Made by a program: the position numbers and the translations under genes | NCBI GenBank assembly: GCA_009787075.1 | Contig: WRGS01000125.1 | Coordinates: 1-6,036, forward strand | From: Paludibacter sp. | GTDB taxonomy: Bacteria > Bacteroidota > Bacteroidia > Bacteroidales > Paludibacteraceae | Length of the DNA stretch: 6,036 nucleotides | Direction of reading: 5' to 3' | Notes under the pieces: model-generated | Databases searched by the model: none | What the model saw: only the letters and a program-made list of their open reading frames with translations | What the model was told of the DNA's origin: nothing | Shown: one piece after another, positions 1 through 6,036 of the stretch | How positions within the stretch are numbered: the stretch's first letter is position 1 | Layout: every line of letters starts with the position of its first letter

Positions 1-301
1 TTGATATTTTTAAACAGAAAAATATTTTAATTGTTTTTAGATATATTTTTGTTTTATTGACAATTGAAATTTGATGAATTTTTAATCAAAATAAATGTTA
101 GAGTGCGTTATACATTTGTTTTTCAAGCAATTATTTTGATATATGGAAATCAAATATAGAATGTCAATATGCGCAACATTCGAAATACAAAATATTTTCC
201 GTATTTTTGCAAAATATTTTTTCAAACAAACAATATTGAAAATCGGCATAAGCCAAATTTTCAAATTAAAAAAAATCATAAATTACAAAACGATAAATAT
301 T
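1..301. other. AT-rich non-coding leader upstream of rnr
   Basis: About 300 bases, dominated by A and T, with no convincing gene on either strand. The rnr reading frame stays open upstream as far as an ATG at 143, but the predicted extension (rich in Ile, Lys, Phe and Asn) looks like translated AT-rich spacer and not like an RNase R N-terminus. Three matches to the Bacteroidota -7 consensus TAnnTTTG lie here (44-51, 111-118 and 202-209), as chance allows in such DNA. None has a clear TTTG element at the right distance upstream. A weak inverted repeat (TTTGAT at 70-75, ATCAAA at 85-90) is too short to call a terminator. No end of an upstream gene is recognisable. Confidence 0.6.
202..209 (+). 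promoter_or_regulatory. Candidate -7 promoter element for the rnr operon
   Basis: TATTTTTG matches the Bacteroidota sigma-A -7 consensus TAnnTTTG and is followed by CA, as in the two other candidate -7 elements of this window (3385-3392 and 3719-3726). Transcription would begin near 215, giving a leader of roughly 85 bases before the ATG at 302. No TTTG is visible at the expected -33 position (about 178-183), so this is tentative. The matches at 44-51 and 111-118 are alternatives. Confidence 0.35.
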
Positions 302-2437
302 ATGTCGAAAAAAAACAGCAAAAAAAGCAGTTTCAAGCAGGAAGAGTTGCTGCGTAAAGTTGCGGAGGTTTTTAATGAATTTCCGTCAAAAGAATTGAAT
401 TATAAGCAGGTTTCGGCTTTACTTGATATTGAGGCTGAAAGTTTGAAGGTTTTTGTCAGCCAAACTATGAATCAGTTGGCTTTTGAAGATTTTTTGAAAG
501 AAACATCAAAAGGGAAGTTTCGTTTAAGTGCTCAAACGGGCAAATTAGAGGGTATTGTCCTTCGCGAAGGCGTGAAAACTTATGTTGAGCCGACAGGTGG
601 CGGCGAGCCGATTTTTATTCCTGAACGCAAAGCGCTTCACGCGCTTTTGGGCGACCAAGTGCGCGTTTTTCGCTATGCTCAGCGGCGCGGGCTGCAACCC
701 GAAGGCGAAATTGTGGAAATCATAAAACGTGCAAAAGATACTTTTGTCGGTGTGTTGCAAGTATCTGATAATTATGCATTTCTGGATATTGACCACAAAA
801 TTCTTACCAACGATATTTTTATTCCAAAAGATAAATTAAAAGGCGGCAAAAACGGACAAAAAGCCGTTGTGCGCCTGATAGAATGGAACGAAAATTCCAA
901 AAATCCTGTTGGCGAAGTAATTGATATTCTTGGAGATAAAGGCGATAATACCGCCGAGATGCACGCAATTTTGGCAGAATTTGGTTTGCCGTACAAATAT
1001 CCGCAAAATGTGGAAAATGAGGCGGCAAAAATCCAAGCGGGTATTACGCCCGAAGAAATCGGCAAACGCATTGATATGCGCGAAGTTACAACTTTTACTA
1101 TCGACCCCGCCGATGCGAAGGATTTTGACGATGCGCTTTCGGTGCGCAAACTCGAAAACGGAAATTTTGAAGTAGGAATTCATATTGCAGATGTAACTCA
1201 TTATATTTCAACAAATTCCATTATTAATGAAGAAGGTTACAAACGCGCAACTTCGGTTTATTTGGTTGATAGAACAGTGCCGATGTTGCCCGAACATATT
1301 TCAAACGGCGTTTGTTCGTTGCGGCAGGACGAGGAAAAACTTACTTTTTCGGTAATTTGCCAAATGAACGAGCAGGCGCAGGTCATCGATTATAAAATTG
1401 CTAAAACTGTTATCAAAAGCAACCGCCGTTTTGCTTACGAGCAGGCGCAGCAAATTATTGAAACAGGGCAGGGAGATTGCGCAGAAGAAATGTTAATTTT
1501 GGATAAACTTGCAAAAAAACTTCGCGAGCAGCGTTTTGCCAATGGTGCAATCGCTTTCGACCGCGTTGAAGTGCGTTTTAAAATTGACCAAAACGGAAAA
1601 CCGCTTTCTACGTATTTCACGCAAGCAAAAGACAGCAATAAACTTGTTGAAGAATTTATGCTTTTGGCAAATCGAACTGTTGCCGAACACATTGGTAAAG
1701 TGCCGAAAGGGCGAACGGCAAAAACATTTGTTTATAGAATTCATGATGTGCCAAATCCAGAAAAACTCAAAACTTTTGCGGATTTTATTCGCCGTTTTGG
1801 TTACAATTTAAAAACATCGGGCAGCAAAACCGCCATTTCATCAGCAGTAAATAAACTTCTTGATGATGTTGAAGGCAAGCCCGAACAAAATCTTGTGGAA
1901 ACACTCGCTGTGCGTTCAATGGCAAAAGCGGTTTATTCGACTGCAAATATCGGTCATTACGGACTTTCAATGCCGTTTTACACGCATTTCACATCGCCAA
2001 TTCGTCGTTATCCCGATATGATGGTTCATCGACTTTTGGAAAGTTATGCAGAAGGAGCCAAGTCGGCAAATGCAGATGAATACGAGGAATATTGCGAACA
2101 TTCTTCAAAAATGGAACAAATTGCTTCTAATGCCGAGCGCGCGTCGATTAAATATAAACAGGTGGAATTTTTGTCAGATAAAATTGGAGAAGTTTATGAC
2201 GGCGTAATTTCTGGCGTTACCGAATGGGGAATTTACGTGGAATTGATTGAAAATAAATGCGAGGGAATGATTTCCATACGCGATTTGGACGATGATTTTT
2301 ATGTTCTTGATGAAAAAAATTATTGTCTTGAAGGTCGGCGCAGACATCGCAAATTCCAGCTTGGCGACCAGTTAACCGTCCGCATTGCCCGCGCTGATTT
2401 AAACAAAAAACAATTGGATTTTGCTTTAGAAAAATAA
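302..2437 (+). CDS. rnr: Ribonuclease R (3'-to-5' exoribonuclease, RNB family)
   Basis: Cytoplasmic 3'-to-5' exoribonuclease of the RNase II/R family, which degrades structured RNA, including rRNA and mRNA fragments, to nucleotides. From the ATG at 302 the product is 711 residues, somewhat shorter than the 813 of E. coli RNase R. Visible parts in order: a Lys/Ser-rich start (MSKKNSKKSS), a winged-helix region (about 11-75), two cold-shock-like domains (about 80-215), the RNB catalytic domain (about 250-590) and a C-terminal S1 domain (about 629-710). The catalytic motif DPADAKDFDD supplies Asp268, Asp274, Asp276 and Asp277, with the same spacing as Asp272/278/280/281 of E. coli RNase R. The conserved HFTSPIRRYPD block lies at 562-572. 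The chain ends right after S1, without the lysine-rich tail of the E. coli enzyme. The start at 302 is preferred over the in-frame ATG at 143 because the intervening 53 residues look like spacer. There is no Shine-Dalgarno, as is usual in this phylum. The next gene begins one base after the stop. Confidence 0.96.
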   Translation: MSKKNSKKSSFKQEELLRKVAEVFNEFPSKELNYKQVSALLDIEAESLKVFVSQTMNQLAFEDFLKETSKGKFRLSAQTGKLEGIVLREGVKTYVEPTGGGEPIFIPERKALHALLGDQVRVFRYAQRRGLQPEGEIVEIIKRAKDTFVGVLQVSDNYAFLDIDHKILTNDIFIPKDKLKGGKNGQKAVVRLIEWNENSKNPVGEVIDILGDKGDNTAEMHAILAEFGLPYKYPQNVENEAAKIQAGITPEEIGKRIDMREVTTFTIDPADAKDFDDALSVRKLENGNFEVGIHIADVTHYISTNSIINEEGYKRATSVYLVDRTVPMLPEHISNGVCSLRQDEEKLTFSVICQMNEQAQVIDYKIAKTVIKSNRRFAYEQAQQIIETGQGDCAEEMLILDKLAKKLREQRFANGAIAFDRVEVRFKIDQNGKPLSTYFTQAKDSNKLVEEFMLLANRTVAEHIGKVPKGRTAKTFVYRIHDVPNPEKLKTFADFIRRFGYNLKTSGSKTAISSAVNKLLDDVEGKPEQNLVETLAVRSMAKAVYSTANIGHYGLSMPFYTHFTSPIRRYPDMMVHRLLESYAEGAKSANADEYEEYCEHSSKMEQIASNAERASIKYKQVEFLSDKIGEVYDGVISGVTEWGIYVELIENKCEGMISIRDLDDDFYVLDEKNYCLEGRRRHRKFQLGDQLTVRIARADLNKKQLDFALEK

Positions 2438-2438
2438 A

Positions 2439-3296
2439 ATGAATCTACTGAAAAATTCTTTTGCACGGTCGGGGCTTTTCGGCAAATTGATTTTGCTGAT
2501 TTTTGTTGTGTTTTTTGGCATGTTTTTAGTAAGCGGCGCGTTTGTCGTTTGCGAAAAACTCCATTGGATTAATTCTGAAAATCCTGATGATTTGCTTATA
2601 ATTCAAGCAGGCGCAATGTTTTTGTCGTTTATAATTCCCGCGTTTATTGTTGCTTATTTGTGCAGCGAAGATGTTGCCTGTTTTTTATTTTTAAAAAAGA
2701 AAAGTCAATTGTTTGAAATTACGGCTGTTATAGGAATTTTGATTTTGGCTTTGCCGTTTATTAATTTACTGACTTCTTTGAACGAAAGTTTGGCGCAAAT
2801 TCCGTTTTTCGACCAACTTTTCAGCGCAAGCGAAGCCAAACAGCGTGCGGCAGCGGAACAAATGATTGGCGCAAATTTTTGGGGCGCAATGGCTGTTGTT
2901 GCACTTGGAGCGGCAGTGGCGGAAGAGTTAATGTTTCGCGGGGCGGTGTTGCGGCTTTTGAGCGAAAAAACAAATTTGCACGCGGCGGTTTGGCTTTCGG
3001 CGGCGGCGTTCAGTTTGATTCATTTGCAATTTTTCGGATTTGTTCCGCGAATAGTTTTAGGCGCGTATTTTGCTTATATCGTGATATTTAGCAATAACAT
3101 TCGCCTTTCTATGTGGGCGCATTTTTTCAATAATGCAATGATTATTTTAGTTCAACATTTTTCAGAAAATCAAACAATCCCAAAAACGCTTGATACTTTT
3201 GGCAGCAGCAGCACTTGGATTGCAGGAATTGTCAGCGGAATTTTGTCTGTTTGCACAACGATTTATTTAATAAAATATTGGAAAAAATCGCAATAG
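2439..3296 (+). CDS. CPBP (Abi/CAAX-like) family intramembrane protein
   Basis: A 285-residue multi-pass inner-membrane protein of the CPBP/Abi superfamily, whose eukaryotic relatives (Rce1) are intramembrane endoproteases cleaving prenylated CAAX proteins. Seen in the sequence: motif 1 as EELMFR (Glu162, Glu163, Arg167), motif 2 as FSLIH (Phe191, His195) and motif 3 as HFFNN (His228, Asn232). These are all the residues expected of an active member. Hydrophobic segments lie at about 15-38, 53-75, 93-113, 147-161, 182-198, 200-217, 223-239 and 258-278, so about eight membrane spans. The hydrophilic stretch at 115-145 is probably an exposed loop. The ATG follows the rnr stop codon after a single base, so the gene is very likely co-transcribed and perhaps translationally coupled with rnr. 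Nothing recognisable as a rho-independent terminator follows. The family assignment is firm. The substrate is unknown, and since bacterial CPBP proteins have been linked variously to bacteriocin self-immunity and protein processing, no specific role is claimed. Confidence 0.88.
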   Translation: MNLLKNSFARSGLFGKLILLIFVVFFGMFLVSGAFVVCEKLHWINSENPDDLLIIQAGAMFLSFIIPAFIVAYLCSEDVACFLFLKKKSQLFEITAVIGILILALPFINLLTSLNESLAQIPFFDQLFSASEAKQRAAAEQMIGANFWGAMAVVALGAAVAEELMFRGAVLRLLSEKTNLHAAVWLSAAAFSLIHLQFFGFVPRIVLGAYFAYIVIFSNNIRLSMWAHFFNNAMIILVQHFSENQTIPKTLDTFGSSSTWIAGIVSGILSVCTTIYLIKYWKKSQ

Positions 3297-3361
3297 TTGA
3301 TTTCATAAGAATGTGAAAGTTAAAAAAGTGGCATGGGTAAAAATTTTTCATAAAAAATCTT

Positions 3362-3392
3362 TTTGTAATTATAAAAAAAAGTATTACCTTTG
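3362..3392 (+). promoter_or_regulatory. Bacteroidota-type promoter for rpmH
   Basis: TTTG at 3362-3365 and TACCTTTG at 3385-3392 are separated by 19 bases, a full match to the -33/-7 promoter (TTTG and TAnnTTTG) recognised by the Bacteroidota primary sigma factor. Transcription would begin near 3398-3400, giving an untranslated leader of about 45 bases before the rpmH ATG at 3444. This is the best promoter match in the window, fitting a highly expressed ribosomal protein gene. It also marks the break between the rnr-CPBP unit and rpmH. Confidence 0.75.
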
Positions 3393-3443
3393 CAGTCCGA
3401 AAATTTATAAGTAAAAAAATAATAAAAATACACGATAAGAGCA

Positions 3444-3602
3444 ATGAAACGCACATTTCAACCATCGAAAAGGAAAAGAAAGAACAAACATGGCTTCCGC
3501 GAAAGAATGGCAACCGCCAATGGACGTCGTGTTTTGGCAGCGCGTCGCGCAAAAGGTCGCGCAAAACTTACAGTAGCCGACGAACCAAGACACAAATATT
3601 AA
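3444..3602 (+). CDS. rpmH: 50S ribosomal protein L34
   Basis: Encodes a 52-residue, strongly basic protein that begins MKRTFQPSKRKRKNKHGFR and continues with RMATANGRRVLAARRAKGR, the signature of bacterial L34, a small protein of the large ribosomal subunit that contacts 23S rRNA. The C-terminal LTVADEPRHKY extension after the core is typical of Bacteroidota L34, whose length is also usually about 52 residues. The gene is complete and starts at its only sensible ATG, behind a weak AAGAGC rather than a strong Shine-Dalgarno. It has its own promoter (3362-3392). In many bacteria rpmH is followed by rnpA (RNase P protein) next to the replication origin. Here the next gene is an unrelated peptidase, so rpmH appears monocistronic. 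Confidence 0.97.
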   Translation: MKRTFQPSKRKRKNKHGFRERMATANGRRVLAARRAKGRAKLTVADEPRHKY

Positions 3603-3613
3603 TAAATATTTGT
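3592..3613 (+). repeat. AT-rich inverted repeat at the rpmH stop, possible weak terminator
   Basis: ACAAATATT (3592-3600) and AATATTTGT (3605-3613) form a perfect 9-bp stem with a 4-base loop, and the rpmH TAA (3600-3602) sits at the top of the stem. Only two of the pairs are G-C. The nearest T-rich run does not start until about 3646, so this is not a classical rho-independent terminator. It could help define or protect the 3' end of the rpmH transcript, or be chance in AT-rich DNA. Confidence 0.35.
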
Positions 3614-3718
3614 AGTTCAGAGTATTATGCAGAACAAGGCAATGGATTTTTTCTTTTGTCTTTTTTTGTTTGGCAAAAATTGAAGCAGAAAAAATTATTT
3701 TCTTTGAAATAAAATTTG

Positions 3719-3726
3719 TATTTTTG
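3719..3726 (+). promoter_or_regulatory. Candidate -7 promoter element for the DPP5-like gene
   Basis: TATTTTTG matches TAnnTTTG and is followed by CA, as in the rpmH promoter. The upstream element is poor: only a T-run (TTTT at 3698-3701) lies near the expected -33 position, at a spacing of 17. Transcription would start near 3733, leaving a short, A-rich leader before the ATG at 3746 (or 3758). The position just ahead of the gene supports the call. Confidence 0.5.
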
Positions 3727-3745
3727 CAGAAAAATATAAAAAATA

Positions 3746-5857
3746 ATGGAAATTTATATGAAAATCTTAAATCTATCTATTATGGCTCTTGCCTTGACGG
3801 GAATTGTGGCTTGCGGTAACAAAGAAAATACTGCAAATCAAACTTCGGAAAAACTAGAATTAATTGAAAAAGCGCAGATAGAAGTGAAAAACGGACTTAT
3901 GACACCCGAAATTCTTTGGGCGTTCGGACGAATTAACGCAACGCAGGTTTCGCCTGACGGAAAACGTGTGCTTTTTGGCGTAACTTATTACAGCATAGCA
4001 CAAAACAAAGGCAATACCGAACTTTTTGTTGTTGATGCCGATGGCTCAAACAAACGGCAAATTACCAAAACATCAACCAGCGAAAATTCGGCAAAATGGC
4101 TCGACAACGAGCATATCGCGTTTCTTTCGGCAGAAAGCGGTGAGATGCAACTTTGGGTAATGGACATTAAAGGCGGCAACCGAAAGCAGATTTCTGAAAT
4201 TAAAGACGGAATTTCGGATTTTCAATTTTCGCCCGACCACAAAATGTTGCTTTACATAAAAGATGTGCCTTACGGACAGACTACGGCGGAAAAATATTCT
4301 GATTTGCCGCTTGCAACGGGAAAAATTGTAACGGATTTGATGTACAAACATTGGGACGAATGGGTAGAAACCGTTCCTCATCCTTTTGTTGCCGAACTTT
4401 ACGAAGGCAAACTGCGCAATGATGTTGATTTGATTGCAGGCGAGCCGTACGAAAGTCCGATGAAACCTTGGGGCGGCATTGAACAGTTGGCGTGGTCGCC
4501 CGATGGAAAAACCATCGCTTATACTTGCCGCAAAAAAACAGGGAAAGATTATGCAATTTCCACAAATTCAGATATTTATTTTTATAATATAAAGGAAAAA
4601 AAATCGGAAAATAAAACGGAAGGAATGATGGGCTATGACCAAAATCCTGTGTTTTCGCCCGATGGGAAATGGATTGCGTGGGAAAGTATGGAGCGCGATG
4701 GCTACGAGGCTGACAAAAATCGTATTTTTCTGATGAATACGCAAACGGGCGAAAAACGCGATTTGACCGCGAAAATCGACCAGGATGTTTCGGCGCTGGC
4801 ATGGGCTGCCGACAGTAAAAATATTTATTTTATTAGCAGTTGGCATGGAACAACACAAATTTATTCTGTTGATATTCAAACAGATAGCATTCGTCAAATA
4901 ACTCAGGGGCAGCACGATTATTTGTCGGTTTTGCCTGCGGCAAATTGCCTGATTGGTGTAAAACAGTCAATGTCCAAACCCAATGAAATTTATGCGATAA
5001 ATGCAGAAACAGGCGCAGAAACAGAAATTTCTTTTGAAAATAAGGAACTTTTGGCAAAATTGAAAATGGGCGATGTAAAAGAACGCATTTGCAAAGCCAC
5101 AGACGGTGCAGATTTACATTCGTGGGTTATTTATCCGCCCAATTTTGACCCAAATAAAAAATATCCGATTTTACTTTTCTGCGAAGGAGGACCGCAAAGC
5201 ACGGTTTCGCAATTTTGGTCGTACAGATGGAATTTTCAAATTATGGCGGCAAACGGTTACATTATAATTGCGCCAAACAGACGCGGAGTTCCCGGATTTG
5301 GCAAGAAATGGGAAGAACAGATTTCGGGCGATTACGGAGGACAAAATATGAACGATTATCTTTCGGCGATTGACGATTTGGCAAAAGAAAAATACGTTGA
5401 TGCTGAGCATCTTGGCTGCGTTGGCGCATCTTACGGCGGATTTTCGGTTTATTGGCTTGCAGGGCATCACAACAAGCGTTTTAAGGCGTTTATTGCGCAC
5501 GACGGAATGTTTAACCTTGAACAGCAATATTTGGAAACCGAAGAAATGTGGTTTGTCAATTGGGATTTGGGCGGCGCATACTGGGAAAAAAACAACAAAA
5601 TTGCTCAAAAATCTTATGCAAATTCGCCTCATCTTTTTGTTGATAAATGGGATACGCCAATTTTGGTAATTCACGGCGAAAAAGATTACCGAATTCTTGC
5701 TTCACAAGGAATGGCGGCGTTCAATGCGGCGGTTTTGCGCGGCGTTCCTGCCGAAATGTTGATTTTCCCCGATGAAAACCATTGGGTACTCAAACCGCAA
5801 AATGGAATTCTTTGGCAAAGAACTTATTTTGAATGGTTGGATAAATGGTTGAAATAG
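3746..5857 (+). CDS. dpp5: DPP5-like S9 family dipeptidyl peptidase, predicted lipoprotein
   Basis: A serine exopeptidase of the prolyl oligopeptidase (S9) family, expected to release dipeptides from the N-terminus of peptides in the cell envelope as part of amino-acid nutrition. The 703-residue product has a lipoprotein signal peptide ending in GIVAC (Cys23), a beta-propeller (about 55-430) with PD40-type blades marked by SPDGK at 69-73, 251-255 and 304-308 and variants at 162-165 and 354-358, and an alpha/beta-hydrolase domain (about 445-703). The triad is Ser562 (GASYGGF), Asp647 (HGEKDYR) and His679 (DENHW). The spacings of 85 and 32 equal those I recall for Porphyromonas gingivalis DPP5 (Ser542, Asp627, His659; about 684 residues). 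Specificity for Ala or hydrophobic residues at the second position is inferred from that relative. An ATG at 3758 gives a more typical signal peptide starting MKILNLS, while 3746 has the better A-rich context. The start is therefore uncertain by four codons. The gene has its own probable promoter and ends at a strong terminator. Confidence 0.9.
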   Translation: MEIYMKILNLSIMALALTGIVACGNKENTANQTSEKLELIEKAQIEVKNGLMTPEILWAFGRINATQVSPDGKRVLFGVTYYSIAQNKGNTELFVVDADGSNKRQITKTSTSENSAKWLDNEHIAFLSAESGEMQLWVMDIKGGNRKQISEIKDGISDFQFSPDHKMLLYIKDVPYGQTTAEKYSDLPLATGKIVTDLMYKHWDEWVETVPHPFVAELYEGKLRNDVDLIAGEPYESPMKPWGGIEQLAWSPDGKTIAYTCRKKTGKDYAISTNSDIYFYNIKEKKSENKTEGMMGYDQNPVFSPDGKWIAWESMERDGYEADKNRIFLMNTQTGEKRDLTAKIDQDVSALAWAADSKNIYFISSWHGTTQIYSVDIQTDSIRQITQGQHDYLSVLPAANCLIGVKQSMSKPNEIYAINAETGAETEISFENKELLAKLKMGDVKERICKATDGADLHSWVIYPPNFDPNKKYPILLFCEGGPQSTVSQFWSYRWNFQIMAANGYIIIAPNRRGVPGFGKKWEEQISGDYGGQNMNDYLSAIDDLAKEKYVDAEHLGCVGASYGGFSVYWLAGHHNKRFKAFIAHDGMFNLEQQYLETEEMWFVNWDLGGAYWEKNNKIAQKSYANSPHLFVDKWDTPILVIHGEKDYRILASQGMAAFNAAVLRGVPAEMLIFPDENHWVLKPQNGILWQRTYFEWLDKWLK

Positions 5858-5872
5858 AAATATTTATGTAAT

Positions 5873-5916
5873 ATAAGAAAAGAGCAGCATGAAAAAATCA
5901 GCTGCTCTTTTCTTAT
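5873..5916. terminator. Bidirectional rho-independent terminator
   Basis: A perfect 16-bp inverted repeat: ATAAGAAAAGAGCAGC (5873-5888) and GCTGCTCTTTTCTTAT (5901-5916), with a 12-base loop. The GC-rich part of the stem (GAGCAGC/GCTGCTC) borders the loop and is followed by TTTTCTTAT on either strand, so the structure can stop transcription from both sides. It lies 16 bases after the DPP5-like gene, and its right arm includes the stop codon of the convergent WbqC-like gene (complement of 5913-5915). Confidence 0.9.
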
Positions 5917-6036
5917 GAAATATTGATTTCTTTCAAATATTTTTCTGCTTCGTTGCCCATATTGAAAAGCAAATCAATAATACTTAAATTTGGAATAAAA
6001 CCAAATTTTTCTGTAAAAATCTGATAATAAGCAGGG
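5913..6036 (-). CDS. WbqC-like family protein, C-terminal end only
   Basis: The last 40 codons and stop of a minus-strand gene whose beginning lies beyond the right edge of the window. The visible peptide includes YYQIFTEKFGFIPNLSIIDL followed directly by LFNMGNEAEKYL. It resembles the C-terminal end of WbqC-family proteins common in Bacteroidota, in which a Tyr-x-Gln-Phe, Gly-Phe-x-Pro-Asn-Leu-Ser and Asp-Leu-Leu-Phe-Asn-x-Gly pattern precedes a final helix. WbqC was named from O-antigen gene clusters, but the biochemical role of the family is poorly established, so no reaction is assigned. The gene converges on the DPP5-like gene, and its stop codon lies inside the shared terminator stem. 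The identification rests on 40 residues recognised from memory. Confidence 0.75.
   Translation of the reverse strand, partial: PAYYQIFTEKFGFIPNLSIIDLLFNMGNEAEKYLKEINIS

Noticed and set aside
44..118. Two further TAnnTTTG matches (44-51 and 111-118) as rnr promoters.
   Set aside because: Neither has a TTTG element at a spacing near 19, and such matches are frequent by chance in DNA this AT-rich. They are noted only as alternatives.
143..301. In-frame upstream extension of rnr from an ATG at 143 (53 extra residues).
   Set aside because: The DNA composition is that of the AT-rich spacer, the residues do not resemble RNase R N-termini, and the ATG at 302 gives a normal Lys/Ser-rich start leading straight into the winged-helix domain.
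3297..3361. Possible terminator after the CPBP gene (AAAAATTTTT palindrome and TTTCA/TGAAA pairing).
   Set aside because: The pairings are very short and AT-only or nearly so, without a GC stem followed by a T-run, so I see no supportable terminator here.
3232..3593. Minus-strand open frames covering rpmH and its flanks.
   Set aside because: They lie opposite the clearly recognisable L34 gene and its promoter region, and their translations show no domain or family features.
3627..3683. An 18-codon plus-strand ORF between rpmH and the DPP5-like gene, starting MQNKAMDFF.
   Set aside because: It is too short, lies in T-rich spacer, has no family resemblance or initiation signal, and is expected by chance.
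4281..4915. Long minus-strand open frames within the DPP5-like gene.
   Set aside because: They are mirror products of the codon use of the plus-strand gene, whose propeller motifs and catalytic triad are intact. Their own translations look random.

Overview
This window is ordinary chromosomal DNA from a member of the Bacteroidota, most likely a Bacteroidales-type organism. The evidence for that: it is AT-rich; no gene start has a convincing Shine-Dalgarno sequence; the intergenic regions carry Bacteroidota-type promoter elements (TTTG, then about 19 bases, then TAnnTTTG); the L34 protein is of the 52-residue Bacteroidota form; and the large lipoprotein peptidase closely resembles dipeptidyl peptidase 5 as known from Porphyromonas.

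Layout: (1) 1-301 is a very AT-rich non-coding leader with one plausible -7 promoter element. (2) 302-2437 (+) encodes ribonuclease R (rnr), complete, with winged-helix, cold-shock, RNB and S1 parts and all four catalytic aspartates. (3) 2439-3296 (+) encodes a multi-pass CPBP/Abi-family membrane protein. It starts one base after the rnr stop, so the two are almost certainly co-transcribed. (4) 3297-3443 is intergenic and holds the best promoter in the window, serving rpmH. (5) 3444-3602 (+) is rpmH, ribosomal protein L34, standing alone without rnpA. (6) 3603-3745 is intergenic, with a small AT-rich inverted repeat overlapping the rpmH stop and a -7 promoter element for the next gene. (7) 3746-5857 (+) encodes a DPP5-like S9 peptidase with a lipoprotein signal peptide. 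(8) 5873-5916 is a perfect 16-bp inverted repeat acting as a shared terminator between convergent genes. (9) 5913-6036 (-) is the 3' end of a WbqC-like gene that runs out of the window.

The genes do not form one pathway. rnr and rpmH are housekeeping genes of RNA turnover and translation, the DPP5-like enzyme belongs to peptide catabolism in the cell envelope, and the CPBP protein has no assignable substrate. I found no transposon, CRISPR array, phage gene, tRNA/rRNA or defence system, and nothing that supports a previously undescribed system. The observations worth a second look are modest and concern gene ends, starts and localisation.
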